Positions 1 to 8,696 are shown, numbered from the stretch's first letter. The stretch: 64,000 bases of DNA from Paenibacillus rhizosphaerae (GCF_014192015.1 NZ_JACHXJ010000004.1:124001-188000); one strand, 5' to 3'. Translations and numbers: made by a program. The notes: a model not told the origin generated them from the letters alone.

Positions 1-852
1 ATTATTTTTCACGACTGCTGTCACTATTCTTTCTTTCAGAATCGGCGGGCGAACGAAATCATCGGTATGATTACGGGGATTCTGACGCTTGTGCCGTACC
101 AGCAGTGGAAGAACGAGCACTCCATTCATCATGCCACGAGCAGCAACCTGGATAAACGGGGGATCGGCGATATGTGGGTGATGACGGTGGATGAATATGC
201 TGCGGCGTCATGGACTAAGCGGCTGGCTTACCGGTTCTATCGCCATCCGGTTGTTATGCTCGGACTTGGGCCGATCTTCGTGTTTGTCATATCGTACCGT
301 TTTAACCGTAAAGGAGCGAAGCGGAAGGAACGCATCAACACCCATGTGACGAATGCAGCGATTGTCGGTTTGTATGCAGCGATGTGCTGGGCGGTAGGCT
401 GGGAGGCGTTCCTGATGGTACAACTCCCGATTTTATTCGTATCCGGGATGCTGGGCATTTGGCTGTTTTACGTGCAGCATCAGTTTGAAGATTCGTACTT
501 TGAAAATGAGGACGAATGGAGCTACGTAAAAGCTGCGGTGGAAGGAAGCTCGTACTACAAGCTGCCCAAGGTGCTGCAGTGGATCACAGGCAATATCGGT
601 TTCCATCATGTCCACCATTTGAGCCCGAAGGTGCCCAATTACAATTTGGAAAAGGCGCATAATTCGACGCCGCCGCTTCAGAAGGCTACGACAATTACGC
701 TCGCGACGAGCTTGGCCTCTCTTAAATTCCGGCTGTGGGACGAGAAGAATAAAACATTTGTCAGCTTTAAGCAGATCAAACTTGGACGGCGGCAAAGCGA
801 GCGTGGATCTAAACCCATAAAAGCCAGCAGAGCGGGCATACAAGGGGAATAG
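1..852 (+). CDS. des: Membrane fatty acid desaturase, 5'-truncated by window start
   Basis: Introduces a double bond into membrane phospholipid acyl chains to restore fluidity in the cold. The frame is open from base 1, so the start lies upstream of the window. The three histidine boxes of the diiron desaturase family are visible: HDCCH (bases 10-24), HSIHH (about 118-132) and HVHH (about 607-618). Hydrophobic spans lie between boxes two and three, as expected for an integral membrane enzyme. The stop is followed 68 bp later by a DesK/DesR pair, the same order as Bacillus subtilis des-desKR, which strongly supports the identity. A short CGCCG/CGGCG hairpin at 853-867 separates it from desK. 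Cofactor and position specificity (delta-5 in B. subtilis) are inferred from the family only. Confidence 0.93.
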   Translation: MIFHDCCHYSFFQNRRANEIIGMITGILTLVPYQQWKNEHSIHHATSSNLDKRGIGDMWVMTVDEYAAASWTKRLAYRFYRHPVVMLGLGPIFVFVISYRFNRKGAKRKERINTHVTNAAIVGLYAAMCWAVGWEAFLMVQLPILFVSGMLGIWLFYVQHQFEDSYFENEDEWSYVKAAVEGSSYYKLPKVLQWITGNIGFHHVHHLSPKVPNYNLEKAHNSTPPLQKATTITLATSLASLKFRLWDEKNKTFVSFKQIKLGRRQSERGSKPIKASRAGIQGE

Positions 853-920
853 CGCCGTGATCCGGCGTTTATGATAAACTACAAGGAAAAACTATCGTTC
901 GCACGTCGGGAGGAACGGCC

Positions 921-2063
921 TTGCAGAAATGGTATCAAATTTTCCACAGGAGCACAGGACTTAGTCCCTACGTGTGGGTCATCTTTTATATTGTCCCTTT
1001 TTACTTCATATTTCGTTCTTCGTCCACGGTTCATGTGGTGTTCGGCACCCTGATGATTCTGGCGTTCTTCGGCTGCTATGTGCTGTCGTTTGTATCCAAA
1101 GGCTGGTGGCTGTATTTTTGGACGTCCATTCAGATTCTGATATCCCTGGCAATGACCCTGATCTTTGGTTATGTCTATTTCGCGCTGTTCGTTGCGTTCT
1201 TTATCGGAAATATCCATCACCGGGTTGGATTCGTCACGCTGTATACGATTCACCTCGTCACGACGATGGTCACGGTGAATTATGAATATGTAACGCAGAA
1301 TCCCGTCATGATTACCCAAATTCCGTTTGTTCTGATCAGTCTGATCGCGGTGATTCTGCTGCCTGTCACCACATACTATCGGAACAAGCGAGGGAAACTG
1401 GAGATACAGCTGGAGGATGCGAATAAGCGGATTTCCGAACTGGTGAAGCTGGAGGAACGCCAAAGGATTGCCCGTGATCTCCATGATACGCTGGGTCAGA
1501 AGCTGTCCCTTATCGGGCTGAAGAGTGATTTGGCCGGCAGATTAATCAGCACGGACCCGGCTCAGGCGCAGGCTGAGATCAACGATGTGCGTCAAACGGC
1601 AAGAAATGCTCTGAAAGAAGTGCGGGATATGGTCACGCAGATGCGCGGCACGCGCCTCGAAGATGAAATGTTCCGCATCAAGCAGATCCTTAAGGCAGCC
1701 GAGATTGAATTTGTTATGGCAGGAGACCCGATTCTCAGCAATACCTCGTTATTGGTTGAAAATGTGCTGAGCATGTGCCTGAAAGAAGCGGTGACGAATG
1801 TAGTCAAACACAGCGGCGCTACCGTCTGCTCGATCGTCATCGAGTCGTCTGCAACCGAGCTGACGATGAAGGTCATCGACAATGGAATTGGAATCCAAAC
1901 GGACCCGGTCTTGGCCAGAGGAAGCGGACTGCGCGGGATGAAAGAACGGCTGGAGTTCGTAAACGGCAGCATGGAAATCACCGCGGGCATCGATCCGGGC
2001 ACGAAGGTGATCATTAAAGTGCCCAACGCCGTTAAACACCCGGATAAGGAGGTCGTCATATGA
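921..2063 (+). CDS. desK: Membrane thermosensor histidine kinase DesK
   Basis: A 380-aa sensor kinase of the HisKA_3 type that senses membrane order and controls phosphorylation of DesR. The TTG start at 921 is preceded by GGGAGGA with good spacing. Residues 1-150 hold four to five hydrophobic spans forming the thermosensing membrane domain. The phospho-acceptor lies in RDLHDTLGQK, with His188 at the same residue number as in B. subtilis DesK, followed by a DHp helix and a HATPase_c domain (CLKEAVTNVVKHS N-box, then DNGIGI). Strings such as ITQIPFV and VKLEERQRIARDLHDTLGQ are as I remember them from the B. subtilis protein. It overlaps desR by ATGA, implying translational coupling. Regulation by DesR of the upstream des promoter cannot be seen because that promoter lies outside the window. 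Confidence 0.95.
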   Translation: MQKWYQIFHRSTGLSPYVWVIFYIVPFYFIFRSSSTVHVVFGTLMILAFFGCYVLSFVSKGWWLYFWTSIQILISLAMTLIFGYVYFALFVAFFIGNIHHRVGFVTLYTIHLVTTMVTVNYEYVTQNPVMITQIPFVLISLIAVILLPVTTYYRNKRGKLEIQLEDANKRISELVKLEERQRIARDLHDTLGQKLSLIGLKSDLAGRLISTDPAQAQAEINDVRQTARNALKEVRDMVTQMRGTRLEDEMFRIKQILKAAEIEFVMAGDPILSNTSLLVENVLSMCLKEAVTNVVKHSGATVCSIVIESSATELTMKVIDNGIGIQTDPVLARGSGLRGMKERLEFVNGSMEITAGIDPGTKVIIKVPNAVKHPDKEVVI

Positions 2064-2659
2064 TCCGAATCGTTATAGCCGAGGACCAGCGAATGGTGCG
2101 AGGTGCGCTTGCCTCGCTGGTCAATTTGGAAAAGGATATGCAGGTTGTGGGCCAAGCGAGCAACGGCGAGGATGCCGTGAAACTGGTTCAACAGCTGAAG
2201 CCGGATATTTGTATCATGGATATTGAAATGCCGGGAAAGAGCGGACTGGAAGCGGCCGAGGAACTGAAAGGAAGCGGCTGCAAGGTGATGATTCTGACGA
2301 CCTTTGCACGCTTTGGCTATTTCGAGCGGGCCATTAAGGCCGGGGCATATGGATACTTGTTAAAAGACAGCCCCAGCGAGGAATTGGCAAGTTCCATTCG
2401 GAGTATCATGGCGGGCAGACGGATTTATGCGACAGAGCTCGTGGACGATGCTTCCGGCCAGGAAAATCCGCTTACCCCACGGGAAAAGGACGTACTCGGC
2501 CTGATTGCCGACGGGAAGAACACGAAGGAAATCTCTAGTCAACTGGATATCACGCAAGGAACGGTCCGGAACTACATTTCCGTCATTCTGGATAAGCTTC
2601 AAGTCACGAATCGGGTGGAAGCCATTACTCGCTTCAAAGAGAAGGGCTGGTTCAAATGA
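2060..2659 (+). CDS. desR: NarL/LuxR-type response regulator DesR
   Basis: A 199-aa response regulator that, when phosphorylated by DesK, activates des transcription. The receiver domain carries acidic residues at the N-terminus (AEDQ), the phospho-acceptor Asp54 in IMDIEMPG, and the Lys in LLKDS. The C-terminal LuxR-type HTH is LTPREKDVLGLIADG through VRNYISVIL. Length and Asp54 numbering match B. subtilis DesR. The start overlaps the desK stop (ATGA) and has its own GGATAAGGAGG Shine-Dalgarno. The 92-bp gap to the convergent kinase gene downstream has no convincing terminator. Confidence 0.95.
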   Translation: MIRIVIAEDQRMVRGALASLVNLEKDMQVVGQASNGEDAVKLVQQLKPDICIMDIEMPGKSGLEAAEELKGSGCKVMILTTFARFGYFERAIKAGAYGYLLKDSPSEELASSIRSIMAGRRIYATELVDDASGQENPLTPREKDVLGLIADGKNTKEISSQLDITQGTVRNYISVILDKLQVTNRVEAITRFKEKGWFK

Positions 2660-2751
2660 TCCGATCCCGAAGACCCCTTGGAATAGACTTTGGATGAACC
2701 TTAAGGTTTACCGGGTCCGTTTCCAGGGGGCATTTTTGTATGAACAGGCTT

Positions 2752-4113
2752 CTATTCGCCTGCAGCGGCCGGAAAGCTCATCGAGATCACGGCCCCGCCT
2801 TCCTGTCGGTTGCCTGCGGCGATGGACCCGCCGCACCGCTCCACGATCGCCCGGGAGATCGCCAGCCCCAAGCCGGATTCTCCGTCCTTGCCCTTTACGA
2901 ACCGGTGGAAAAGGAAAGGGAGAAGCTCACCCGGTATACCGGGCCCATCGTCGCTGACGGTCACTTCGATCCGATCCTTCACGAACCTGGCGTGTACATC
3001 CATTTGTTCAACGGCATAGCGGGCGGCATTAGACATGACATTCAGCAGCGCCTGAAGCAGCTTGTCCCGGTCGGCGATGATGTCAAAACGGCCGGACAGC
3101 GGTTCGTAATCGATCCGCAGCCGGATCCCCTTCTTGACCAGCAGCGGATTCAAGCGTTCCGACGCTTCGGTGATCAGCTCCTTCAGGCACACGGTGTTCT
3201 TGCGGAATACGTCTTCCTCGCTGTCCAGCTTCGCCAGCAGAGTCATCTCCGTCACCAGCTTCTTGAGTCTGCTGCTTTCACTGATAATGATTTCGAGGCC
3301 TTTATGGACCCGCTCTCCCTCAAACACCCCGTCGCGAATGCCCTCCGCGTAGCCCGAGATGGACATCAGCGGGGTTTTCAGCTCATGCGACGCGTTTTGG
3401 AAAAACTGCTTTTGCACATGGTTAAACCGGTCCAGCTCCCCGGCCATGTCATACACGGACTCCGCCACGGAGCCGATTTCGCCTCCGGCTCTGATGAAGC
3501 GGACCTCGGAGAACCGGCGCTCCTTGACCTTGATCAGTTCCTCCTGCAGGCTCATAAGCGGCCGGATCAGCTTCTTTGTGATAAAGAGGCTGAATGCGAC
3601 CATGAACGCACCCCCGACCCCGAATATAATCAGCAGCCGTTTCAGCAGCGCCTGTTCAATCGTCTTGACCCGGCTTACCGGCGTGAGCAGGGTAAGCGTT
3701 CCCTGGGGCATGATACTTACGGACGTGATAAACCTTTTGTCCGTCCCCTCTACGATGTCCTTAAAAGCCTGCTCGCCGGAAACGCCCTTCACGGCCTCAG
3801 CGATCTTCATGGCAGGATTCGGGGCGGTCACGGGTACGCTTTTCCCCTGGATATCCGTAAAGATAGCCGCAACTCCGCTGGTGTCCGCCATTTTAACCGG
3901 CAAGGCAGGTTCCGTGGACAACTCCGCCGCAACGGTTTGAATGGTGTCGACCCGCAGTTTGGCGGATATGACGGCCCCCATAGCCTTCAAATCCTCCTTC
4001 TGGGAGCCGATCAGGTGGTCCAGCAGGACGAAATGGATCACCACGGCCGTAACGGACAGGACCAGCAATAGCGCGATCCCGAAGGCCAAATTAATCTGAT
4101 GCACGAGCTTCAT
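2752..4113 (-). CDS. HAMP-containing sensor histidine kinase (orphan name)
   Basis: A 453-aa membrane histidine kinase. An N-terminal transmembrane helix (about residues 10-32) is followed by an extracytoplasmic sensor region of about 140 residues, a second helix (about 182-203) and a HAMP linker. The H-box is in QNASHELKTPLMSISG and is followed by HATPase_c with N (NVMSNAARYA), G1 (SDDGPGIPG) and G2 (GESGLGLAIS) boxes. It overlaps the upstream response regulator gene by 23 bp and has its own GGAGG, so the pair is one operon. The signal is unknown. The sensor region lacks cysteines or an obvious ligand motif. The adjacent divergent gene encodes a secreted protein and is a candidate target (inference). 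Confidence 0.9.
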   Translation of the reverse strand: MKLVHQINLAFGIALLLVLSVTAVVIHFVLLDHLIGSQKEDLKAMGAVISAKLRVDTIQTVAAELSTEPALPVKMADTSGVAAIFTDIQGKSVPVTAPNPAMKIAEAVKGVSGEQAFKDIVEGTDKRFITSVSIMPQGTLTLLTPVSRVKTIEQALLKRLLIIFGVGGAFMVAFSLFITKKLIRPLMSLQEELIKVKERRFSEVRFIRAGGEIGSVAESVYDMAGELDRFNHVQKQFFQNASHELKTPLMSISGYAEGIRDGVFEGERVHKGLEIIISESSRLKKLVTEMTLLAKLDSEEDVFRKNTVCLKELITEASERLNPLLVKKGIRLRIDYEPLSGRFDIIADRDKLLQALLNVMSNAARYAVEQMDVHARFVKDRIEVTVSDDGPGIPGELLPFLFHRFVKGKDGESGLGLAISRAIVERCGGSIAAGNRQEGGAVISMSFPAAAGE

Positions 4114-4828
4114 TGTGAATGTCGCCTCCTTCGTGCCTTAACCGGTAGCCATGTCCCCAGATGGCTTCGATCGGTACATGCTCCAGCTTTTTGCGCATCC
4201 GTTTGATCAAGTGGTCGACCGCCCGGTCGCTGCCGAAATAGTCGTCGCCCCAGACCCGGGTCAGCAGCTCGTCCCGCGTGAAGGCACGGTTCGGATGCTC
4301 GGCCAGCACCTGAAGCATCGCAAACTCCTTGCTGGTCAGGTCCACTTCTTCCCCGTGCCAAAATACGCGCCGTTCGTCAGGAATCAGGTGCAATCCGCCC
4401 AACTCGATCCGGAGCGAATGGGACAGGCCCGCTGCAGCATCGGCGGATCCGCTCAGCTTATACCAGCGATGGAGCTGCCGTCTGATGCGGGCGACGAGCT
4501 CGCGGGGGCTGAACGGCTTGACGAGGTAATCGTCGCTGCCCAGCTCCAGACCCAAAATTTTATCGACCTCGTTGTCCTTGGCCGAGATCATAATGATCGG
4601 TACTTCCGCCTCCTGCCGGATCCGCCGGCAAAACTCGTAGCCGTCCATGCCCGGAAGCATGATATCCAGAACCCACATGTCCGGCGGTGCCGTCCGCCAC
4701 AGATTCCAGGCTTCCTCTGCGCTTCCGAGGCCGACCGTGCGGTAGTTTTCCTTTTGCAAATACGCCTCGACCAGATCCCTTATATGTTCATCATCATCGA
4801 CCACGGCGATGACATGACTGTTGTTCAT
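4091..4828 (-). CDS. OmpR/PhoB-family response regulator
   Basis: A 245-aa regulator with receiver domain (acidic pocket VVDDDEH, phospho-acceptor Asp55 in VLDIMLPGMDGYEF, Thr/Ser in IMISAKD, Lys in YLVKPFSP) and a C-terminal winged helix ending GYRLRHEGG. It is the first gene of a two-gene minus-strand operon with the kinase at 2752-4113. Its start faces the start of the secreted protein gene at 4993 across 164 bp. That shared region is the natural place for its binding site, but I could not make out a clear direct repeat there. Confidence 0.92.
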   Translation of the reverse strand: MNNSHVIAVVDDDEHIRDLVEAYLQKENYRTVGLGSAEEAWNLWRTAPPDMWVLDIMLPGMDGYEFCRRIRQEAEVPIIMISAKDNEVDKILGLELGSDDYLVKPFSPRELVARIRRQLHRWYKLSGSADAAAGLSHSLRIELGGLHLIPDERRVFWHGEEVDLTSKEFAMLQVLAEHPNRAFTRDELLTRVWGDDYFGSDRAVDHLIKRMRKKLEHVPIEAIWGHGYRLRHEGGDIHNEARASD

Positions 4829-4992
4829 CCCATGTACCTCCCGGATTGGAAATTCAACTCCAGTATATCAAGCGGGTGCCTGCCTATGGAATTCTGCCAT
4901 TGTTTTTCCATAATTTCACCGGCGGGCTGCCACAATCGTTCCGTAGACTGGGACATGTAACACATATCCAACCTAAAAGGAGTGTTGAATCA

Positions 4993-5895
4993 ATGATTCG
5001 AAACGCATGGTTGAAAAAGACGGTCGCCTCTGCGCTGCTCATGTCCGCAGTTGCTGCCCCGGCCGTTACGAATGCAGACGCGAGCGAACAGCCTCAAGTT
5101 TCTTCCGATGTTCCAACCAAGGTGGCTGCGATACCGGCAATAAAGGGAGCGGTGATTAAATCCGCCATAGCAGATCCGCTCGAGCTGGCCCAGAAATATG
5201 CGCCGGACACCGTAGAGGACTGGAAGCAGACATTGGAGCAGTTCAAAAAGGTGGCAGGAGAAGGTCCGCGCTTCTTCAGCGTCATTAAGGCGGTTCCTGT
5301 GGAAGAAGCAGCGAAAGTAAAAGCGGGCGAAGCTTCTCCGGTTACAGAGACGCTTCAGCCGGCAGTGAAAATTCCGGGGGAGAAGATCCGGATTGAAATC
5401 CTGGACAAGTTGAAGGACGAGGTGGCCGATGTCCTGGGTCAGGCCAAGGATTTGGGGCAAGCCGATGTGCCGGATCAGATCAAGGTGTTCGATAAAACCG
5501 AGGTGCTGGGCCAGCTCAAAGAATTGGACAAAGCTGAGGTATTGGGCCAGATCAAGGAGCTGGTGAAATCCGGAGCGACGGACCTAGCCAAACCTGTGGA
5601 TGAGGCCAAGGCGCTCGGACCTGCCAAGATCATTATCTCCAAGCTGATGGATTTGAAGAATGAGGTCGGCAAGACGGATTCAGCCTCGGCAGCCGATCCG
5701 GAGCATCCCAAAACATTGAGTATTGCCGTCAGCAAGGAAGCAAGCGAGTCTGCCGTTGCCTTTATGAAGGCCCACATCGCTTTGCATGAGGCGGTTGAAT
5801 CGAAGGATGAGGCGGCCATTAAGGACGCGCTCGCCAAGCTGCTCGTTCAATACAAGGCGCAGATCAAGGAGCTTGAAGCGGCGGCAAAATCTTAA
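4993..5895 (+). CDS. Secreted helical protein with VLGQ-type internal repeats, unknown function
   Basis: A 300-aa protein of no family I recognise. The ATG at 4993 follows AAAAGGAG with about 10-bp spacing; an earlier in-frame start lacks such a site. Residues 1-28 form a signal peptide (basic N-end, hydrophobic core, likely cut near TNADA/S). The mature part is rich in Ala, Lys, Glu and Asp and probably helical. Residues about 145-200 contain degenerate copies of a VLGQ-x-K-x-L-(D/G)-x-A-(D/E)-V unit. There are no cysteines, no LPxTG and no SLH motif, so it is probably released or loosely wall-associated. It is divergent from a two-component system and is followed by a good terminator, so it is monocistronic. 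Confidence 0.8.
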   Translation: MIRNAWLKKTVASALLMSAVAAPAVTNADASEQPQVSSDVPTKVAAIPAIKGAVIKSAIADPLELAQKYAPDTVEDWKQTLEQFKKVAGEGPRFFSVIKAVPVEEAAKVKAGEASPVTETLQPAVKIPGEKIRIEILDKLKDEVADVLGQAKDLGQADVPDQIKVFDKTEVLGQLKELDKAEVLGQIKELVKSGATDLAKPVDEAKALGPAKIIISKLMDLKNEVGKTDSASAADPEHPKTLSIAVSKEASESAVAFMKAHIALHEAVESKDEAAIKDALAKLLVQYKAQIKELEAAAKS

Positions 5896-5954
5896 TCGTT
5901 CCATTGAGCAGTCCGTACAGACACATAGAGGAGATATGAAAGCAGCCCCTGATT

Positions 5955-5985
5955 CAGCCCCGGTTGGAGCGGGGCTGTTTGCGTG
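5955..5985 (+). terminator. Rho-independent terminator after the secreted protein gene
   Basis: A perfect 8-bp stem CAGCCCCG/CGGGGCTG (5955-5962 with 5970-5977), 7-nt loop, then TTT. Confidence 0.75.
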
Positions 5986-5996
5986 CGCAAAAAATT

Positions 5997-6026
5997 TTGC
6001 ATCTCCCTTTAAAGATTTAGTATGCT
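5997..6026 (+). promoter_or_regulatory. Candidate sigma-A promoter for the threonine-aldolase-like gene
   Basis: TTGCAT (5997-6002), 18-bp spacer, TATGCT (6021-6026). The -35 is imperfect. It lies between the upstream terminator and the palindrome at 6037. Confidence 0.5.
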
Positions 6027-6036
6027 AAAGACAGCA

Positions 6037-6052
6037 AACAACGATCGTTGTT
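6037..6052. promoter_or_regulatory. 16-bp perfect palindrome, candidate operator
   Basis: AACAACGATCGTTGTT is a perfect palindrome sitting 10 bp after the candidate -10, at or just past the expected transcription start. That is a repressor position. No dedicated regulator gene adjoins it, so the binding protein is unknown. Confidence 0.55.
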
Positions 6053-6131
6053 GAACATGTCACGTGAACGGCCGGACGTAAGCGATGGTCCGGTTGCAAT
6101 GCGCGAGTTGAAAGGGAGTCGGTCCGGACGA

Positions 6132-7229
6132 ATGAATAAGGGTAAAACATTGGCAGAAGCAGGCAAGCAGGCGGAATATGTATTGGGGGGACACGGTCCC
6201 CGAAATCTGGAAGTGCTGAAGGAGGCCTTCCGGGAGGTGGACGGGTCCCTCGGTAGCGATGCCTACGGCAAAGGTAAGGTGATCGAGGATTTCCAGAACA
6301 AGATGGCGGCGTACCTGGGCAAGGAATCAGCCGTTTTCTTCCCGAGCGGGACGATGGCCCAGCAGATCGCGCTGCGGATCTGGTGTGATGAGAAGCAGGT
6401 GAAGAAGGTGGCATATCACCCGCTGTGCCACCTGGAAATCCACGAGGAAGACGGTTTGAAAGAGCTGCATCATATTGAACCGGTGCTGCTGGCGGACAAG
6501 GAACGCCTGATCCGGCTGGAGGACATTCAGCAGATGCCGGAAGACGTAGCCTGTCTCCTTCTGGAGCTTCCTCAGCGCGAAATCGGCGGCCAGCTGCCGG
6601 ACTACGGCGAGCTCGAAGCGATTTCCGCCTATTGCCGTGAAAAGGGCATCCGCCTGCATCTCGATGGAGCGAGACTATTCGAGGTTACACCTTACTATGG
6701 AAAAACCGCCGCGGAAATCTGCTCGCTTTTCGACAGTGTCTATGTTTCTTTTTATAAAGGCATCGGAGGCATTTCCGGTGCGATTTTGGCGGGAAGTCCG
6801 GATTTTACAGAGCGGTCGAAGGTATGGAAGAGACGGCACGGTGGGGATCTGTTCAGCCTGTATCCGTATGTCGTCAGCGCTGATTATTATTTTGACCGGC
6901 GCATTGGGCGGATGGAGCGGTATTATGAGGAAGCCAAGGAGCTTGCCGCGCTGTATAACGAATGCCACGGCGTCACCACAAGGCCGGCCGTTCCCGTATC
7001 GAACATGTTTCACGTCCATATCCAGCTTGGCAAAGAGCGGCTCGAGGCGCTGCTGGTGGATATCATCAGCGAAACGGGCATTCAATTGAATCATTATGTA
7101 AAAGATAATGGGGCATGGGAGTCCTCCTATGAAGTCAGCATTGGGGACTTGTATGCCAAGGTGCCCAAAGAACAAATCCGGGACGCATTTCGGGCGCTGG
7201 ACCGGAAGCTGAAGGAAGAGATGGGCTAA
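6132..7229 (+). CDS. Threonine-aldolase-like PLP enzyme (beta-eliminating lyase family)
   Basis: A 365-aa PLP-dependent fold-type I enzyme of the threonine aldolase / beta-eliminating lyase family. Visible landmarks: GSDAYGKGKVIEDFQ near the N-terminus, FFPSGTMAQQIALR (cofactor phosphate region), the LHLDGARLFE segment with the Asp that pairs with the pyridine nitrogen, and SFYKGIGGISGAIL, whose Lys is the Schiff-base lysine. Likely reaction: cleavage of a beta-hydroxy amino acid (threonine or a related substrate) to glycine plus aldehyde; the substrate is not provable from sequence. The start is ambiguous: upstream in-frame TTG/ATG codons (6048, 6057, 6099) exist, but the palindrome at 6037-6052 would then overlap coding sequence. 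The AAAGGGAG before 6132 is a little distant. Confidence 0.85.
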   Translation: MNKGKTLAEAGKQAEYVLGGHGPRNLEVLKEAFREVDGSLGSDAYGKGKVIEDFQNKMAAYLGKESAVFFPSGTMAQQIALRIWCDEKQVKKVAYHPLCHLEIHEEDGLKELHHIEPVLLADKERLIRLEDIQQMPEDVACLLLELPQREIGGQLPDYGELEAISAYCREKGIRLHLDGARLFEVTPYYGKTAAEICSLFDSVYVSFYKGIGGISGAILAGSPDFTERSKVWKRRHGGDLFSLYPYVVSADYYFDRRIGRMERYYEEAKELAALYNECHGVTTRPAVPVSNMFHVHIQLGKERLEALLVDIISETGIQLNHYVKDNGAWESSYEVSIGDLYAKVPKEQIRDAFRALDRKLKEEMG

Positions 7230-7369
7230 GAACAGGTCTAACTGTTGAGGATGGGATTCTTAATGGACCGGAAGGCGGCATACGTTAAAAGGTGGGGCCT
7301 GTCTGGCAGCGCGCCTAAAGGGCTTCAGGATGGACTATTTTTGCTGGGTATGGGAGGAACCGAAAGAGT

Positions 7370-7876
7370 ATGGATACGCTGATGGGACTCATTGAGCAGG
7401 TGGGTTATGTTGCGTTCTTTTTCGTATTGTGCTTAGGCGTTATTGGCCTCCCGCTTCCGAACGAGGTGGTGGTCATGATCGGCGGGGTGCTTGCCGGGAC
7501 GGGGCATCTGGCACCGGTCTCTTCGTTTATCACGATTTACCTGGGGATCTGTTCGGGCTTGACCGTCGGATTTGTCGTCAGCCGTCTGGCGGCAAGCCGC
7601 CTGCTCGACCGTCTGACCAGGTCCAAGCGAATGGCCAAGTATATTAATAAAGCGGAGCTGCTGAACCGGAAATACGGCAATATGGCCATGTGCATCAGCG
7701 TATTCCTGCCCGTTCTGCGAAACGTGACGCCGTATGCCGTCGGCATGAAAGGGATGGCTTACCGCCGCTTTGCACTGGTCTCTTACACGACGGCATTCGT
7801 ATGGACGCTGCTGTATTTTCTGATCGGCAGCACGCTGGGCCTTCAGGTCGACGATATCAGCACGATGTTCGCCTAA
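7370..7876 (+). CDS. DedA-family membrane protein
   Basis: A 168-aa integral membrane protein of the DedA/VTT family, linked to lipid scrambling, undecaprenyl-phosphate recycling and proton-motive-force homeostasis. Four to five hydrophobic spans are seen. The family signature GLPLPNEVV...GG sits in the first third, and FLPVLRNVTPYAVGMKGM corresponds to the conserved R-x-x-P...R...AG region. GGGAGGAACC precedes the ATG. It ends 21 bp before msrA, with the msrA Shine-Dalgarno in the gap, so the two are probably co-transcribed. Confidence 0.88.
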   Translation: MDTLMGLIEQVGYVAFFFVLCLGVIGLPLPNEVVVMIGGVLAGTGHLAPVSSFITIYLGICSGLTVGFVVSRLAASRLLDRLTRSKRMAKYINKAELLNRKYGNMAMCISVFLPVLRNVTPYAVGMKGMAYRRFALVSYTTAFVWTLLYFLIGSTLGLQVDDISTMFA

Positions 7877-7897
7877 ATGTTGAAAGGAGTGAAACCA

Positions 7898-8569
7898 ATG
7901 AGCGTACAAAATTCCGGATCCATTCATTCTCAAGAGCCAGGTATTGCTCCGGAGATGGCGACGCTGGGCATGGGCTGTTTCTGGAGTCCGGAGGCTTTGT
8001 TCGGCCATATGCCGGGGGTGATCCGGACGCGGGTTGGCTATGGTGGAGGAACGACATCTGATCCGACATACCGGGACATGGGTGATCATACAGAAACGGT
8101 CGAGGTCGTGTATGACCCTGGCGTCATTTCTTATTCCGACATTCTGAACGCGTTCTGGGACAATCACAACCCCTTGAATATTAACGATTACAAAGGCAGG
8201 CAGTATTTGTCGCTGCTGCTCTATCACGGTGATGGACAGCTGGAGACGATTCGTCAGGTTCTGGTCCAGCGCGAAGAGCAGGGAAAGGGGAAGCCGGATA
8301 CGGAAATCGCTCCCCTTACGACCTGGTACCCGGCGGAAGACCACCACCAGAAATACTACTTGAAAAGGCATCCGGATGCGATCGAGCAGTTGAGCCGGCT
8401 CTATCCGTCGCATGAGGAGCTGGTGCATTCCACGCTGGCCGCCAGGCTGAACGGACTGGCCAAAGGATATACGAGCCTGGAGCGAATACAAAAAGAGATC
8501 CATACCTGGCTACTCCCGGACAAGGAGCGAAGCCTGCTGCTGGATACGGCCAAGCGGATTAAATGGTGA
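7898..8569 (+). CDS. msrA: Peptide methionine-S-sulfoxide reductase MsrA
   Basis: Reduces the S-epimer of methionine sulfoxide in proteins, repairing oxidative damage in the cytoplasm. The catalytic motif GCFW is at residues 26-29 (nucleophile Cys27); family motifs RTRVGYGGG, DPTY, HTETVEVVYDP, DNHNP, and YYLKRHP follow. At 223 aa it is longer than a minimal MsrA (about 170-180); the C-terminal extension of about 50 residues (helical, no MsrB domain) is unassigned. No obvious C-terminal resolving Cys is present. The start at 7898 is preferred to 7877 because AAAGGAG sits 9 bp upstream. It is followed by a strong terminator. Confidence 0.93.
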   Translation: MSVQNSGSIHSQEPGIAPEMATLGMGCFWSPEALFGHMPGVIRTRVGYGGGTTSDPTYRDMGDHTETVEVVYDPGVISYSDILNAFWDNHNPLNINDYKGRQYLSLLLYHGDGQLETIRQVLVQREEQGKGKPDTEIAPLTTWYPAEDHHQKYYLKRHPDAIEQLSRLYPSHEELVHSTLAARLNGLAKGYTSLERIQKEIHTWLLPDKERSLLLDTAKRIKW

Positions 8570-8590
8570 TATATAACGGACGGATAAGCA

Positions 8591-8625
8591 AACCGAAGGA
8601 GAACGGGCTCCTTTGGTTTTTTTGT
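8591..8625 (+). terminator. Terminator after msrA
   Basis: Stem AACCGAAGGAG / CTCCTTTGGTT (one G-U pair), 6-nt loop, then eight T residues. Confidence 0.85.
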
Positions 8626-8640
8626 GTAACTCAAAACACA

Positions 8641-8655
8641 CTTACAAATTGTAAG
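8641..8655. promoter_or_regulatory. Inverted repeat CTTACA-AAT-TGTAAG, candidate operator for the MFS gene
   Basis: Perfect 6-bp arms with a 3-bp centre. A second CTTAC half-site occurs at 8696-8700, overlapping the candidate -35 of the promoter at 8697. No regulator gene is adjacent; MarR- or TetR-like control is a guess. Confidence 0.5.
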
Positions 8656-8696
8656 CTGGTCAAAATGGCAGGATTATCTCCAAATCATTTGCGTTC

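Noticed and set aside
853..867. Hairpin CGCCG/CGGCG between des and desK as a terminator
   Set aside because: Only 5 bp of stem and a short T-tract; at most a weak attenuator.
2740..4071. 443-aa plus-strand frame opposite the histidine kinase
   Set aside because: Antisense of a well-defined kinase; composition (His/Arg/Gln-rich) is that of a non-coding frame in a GC-rich gene.
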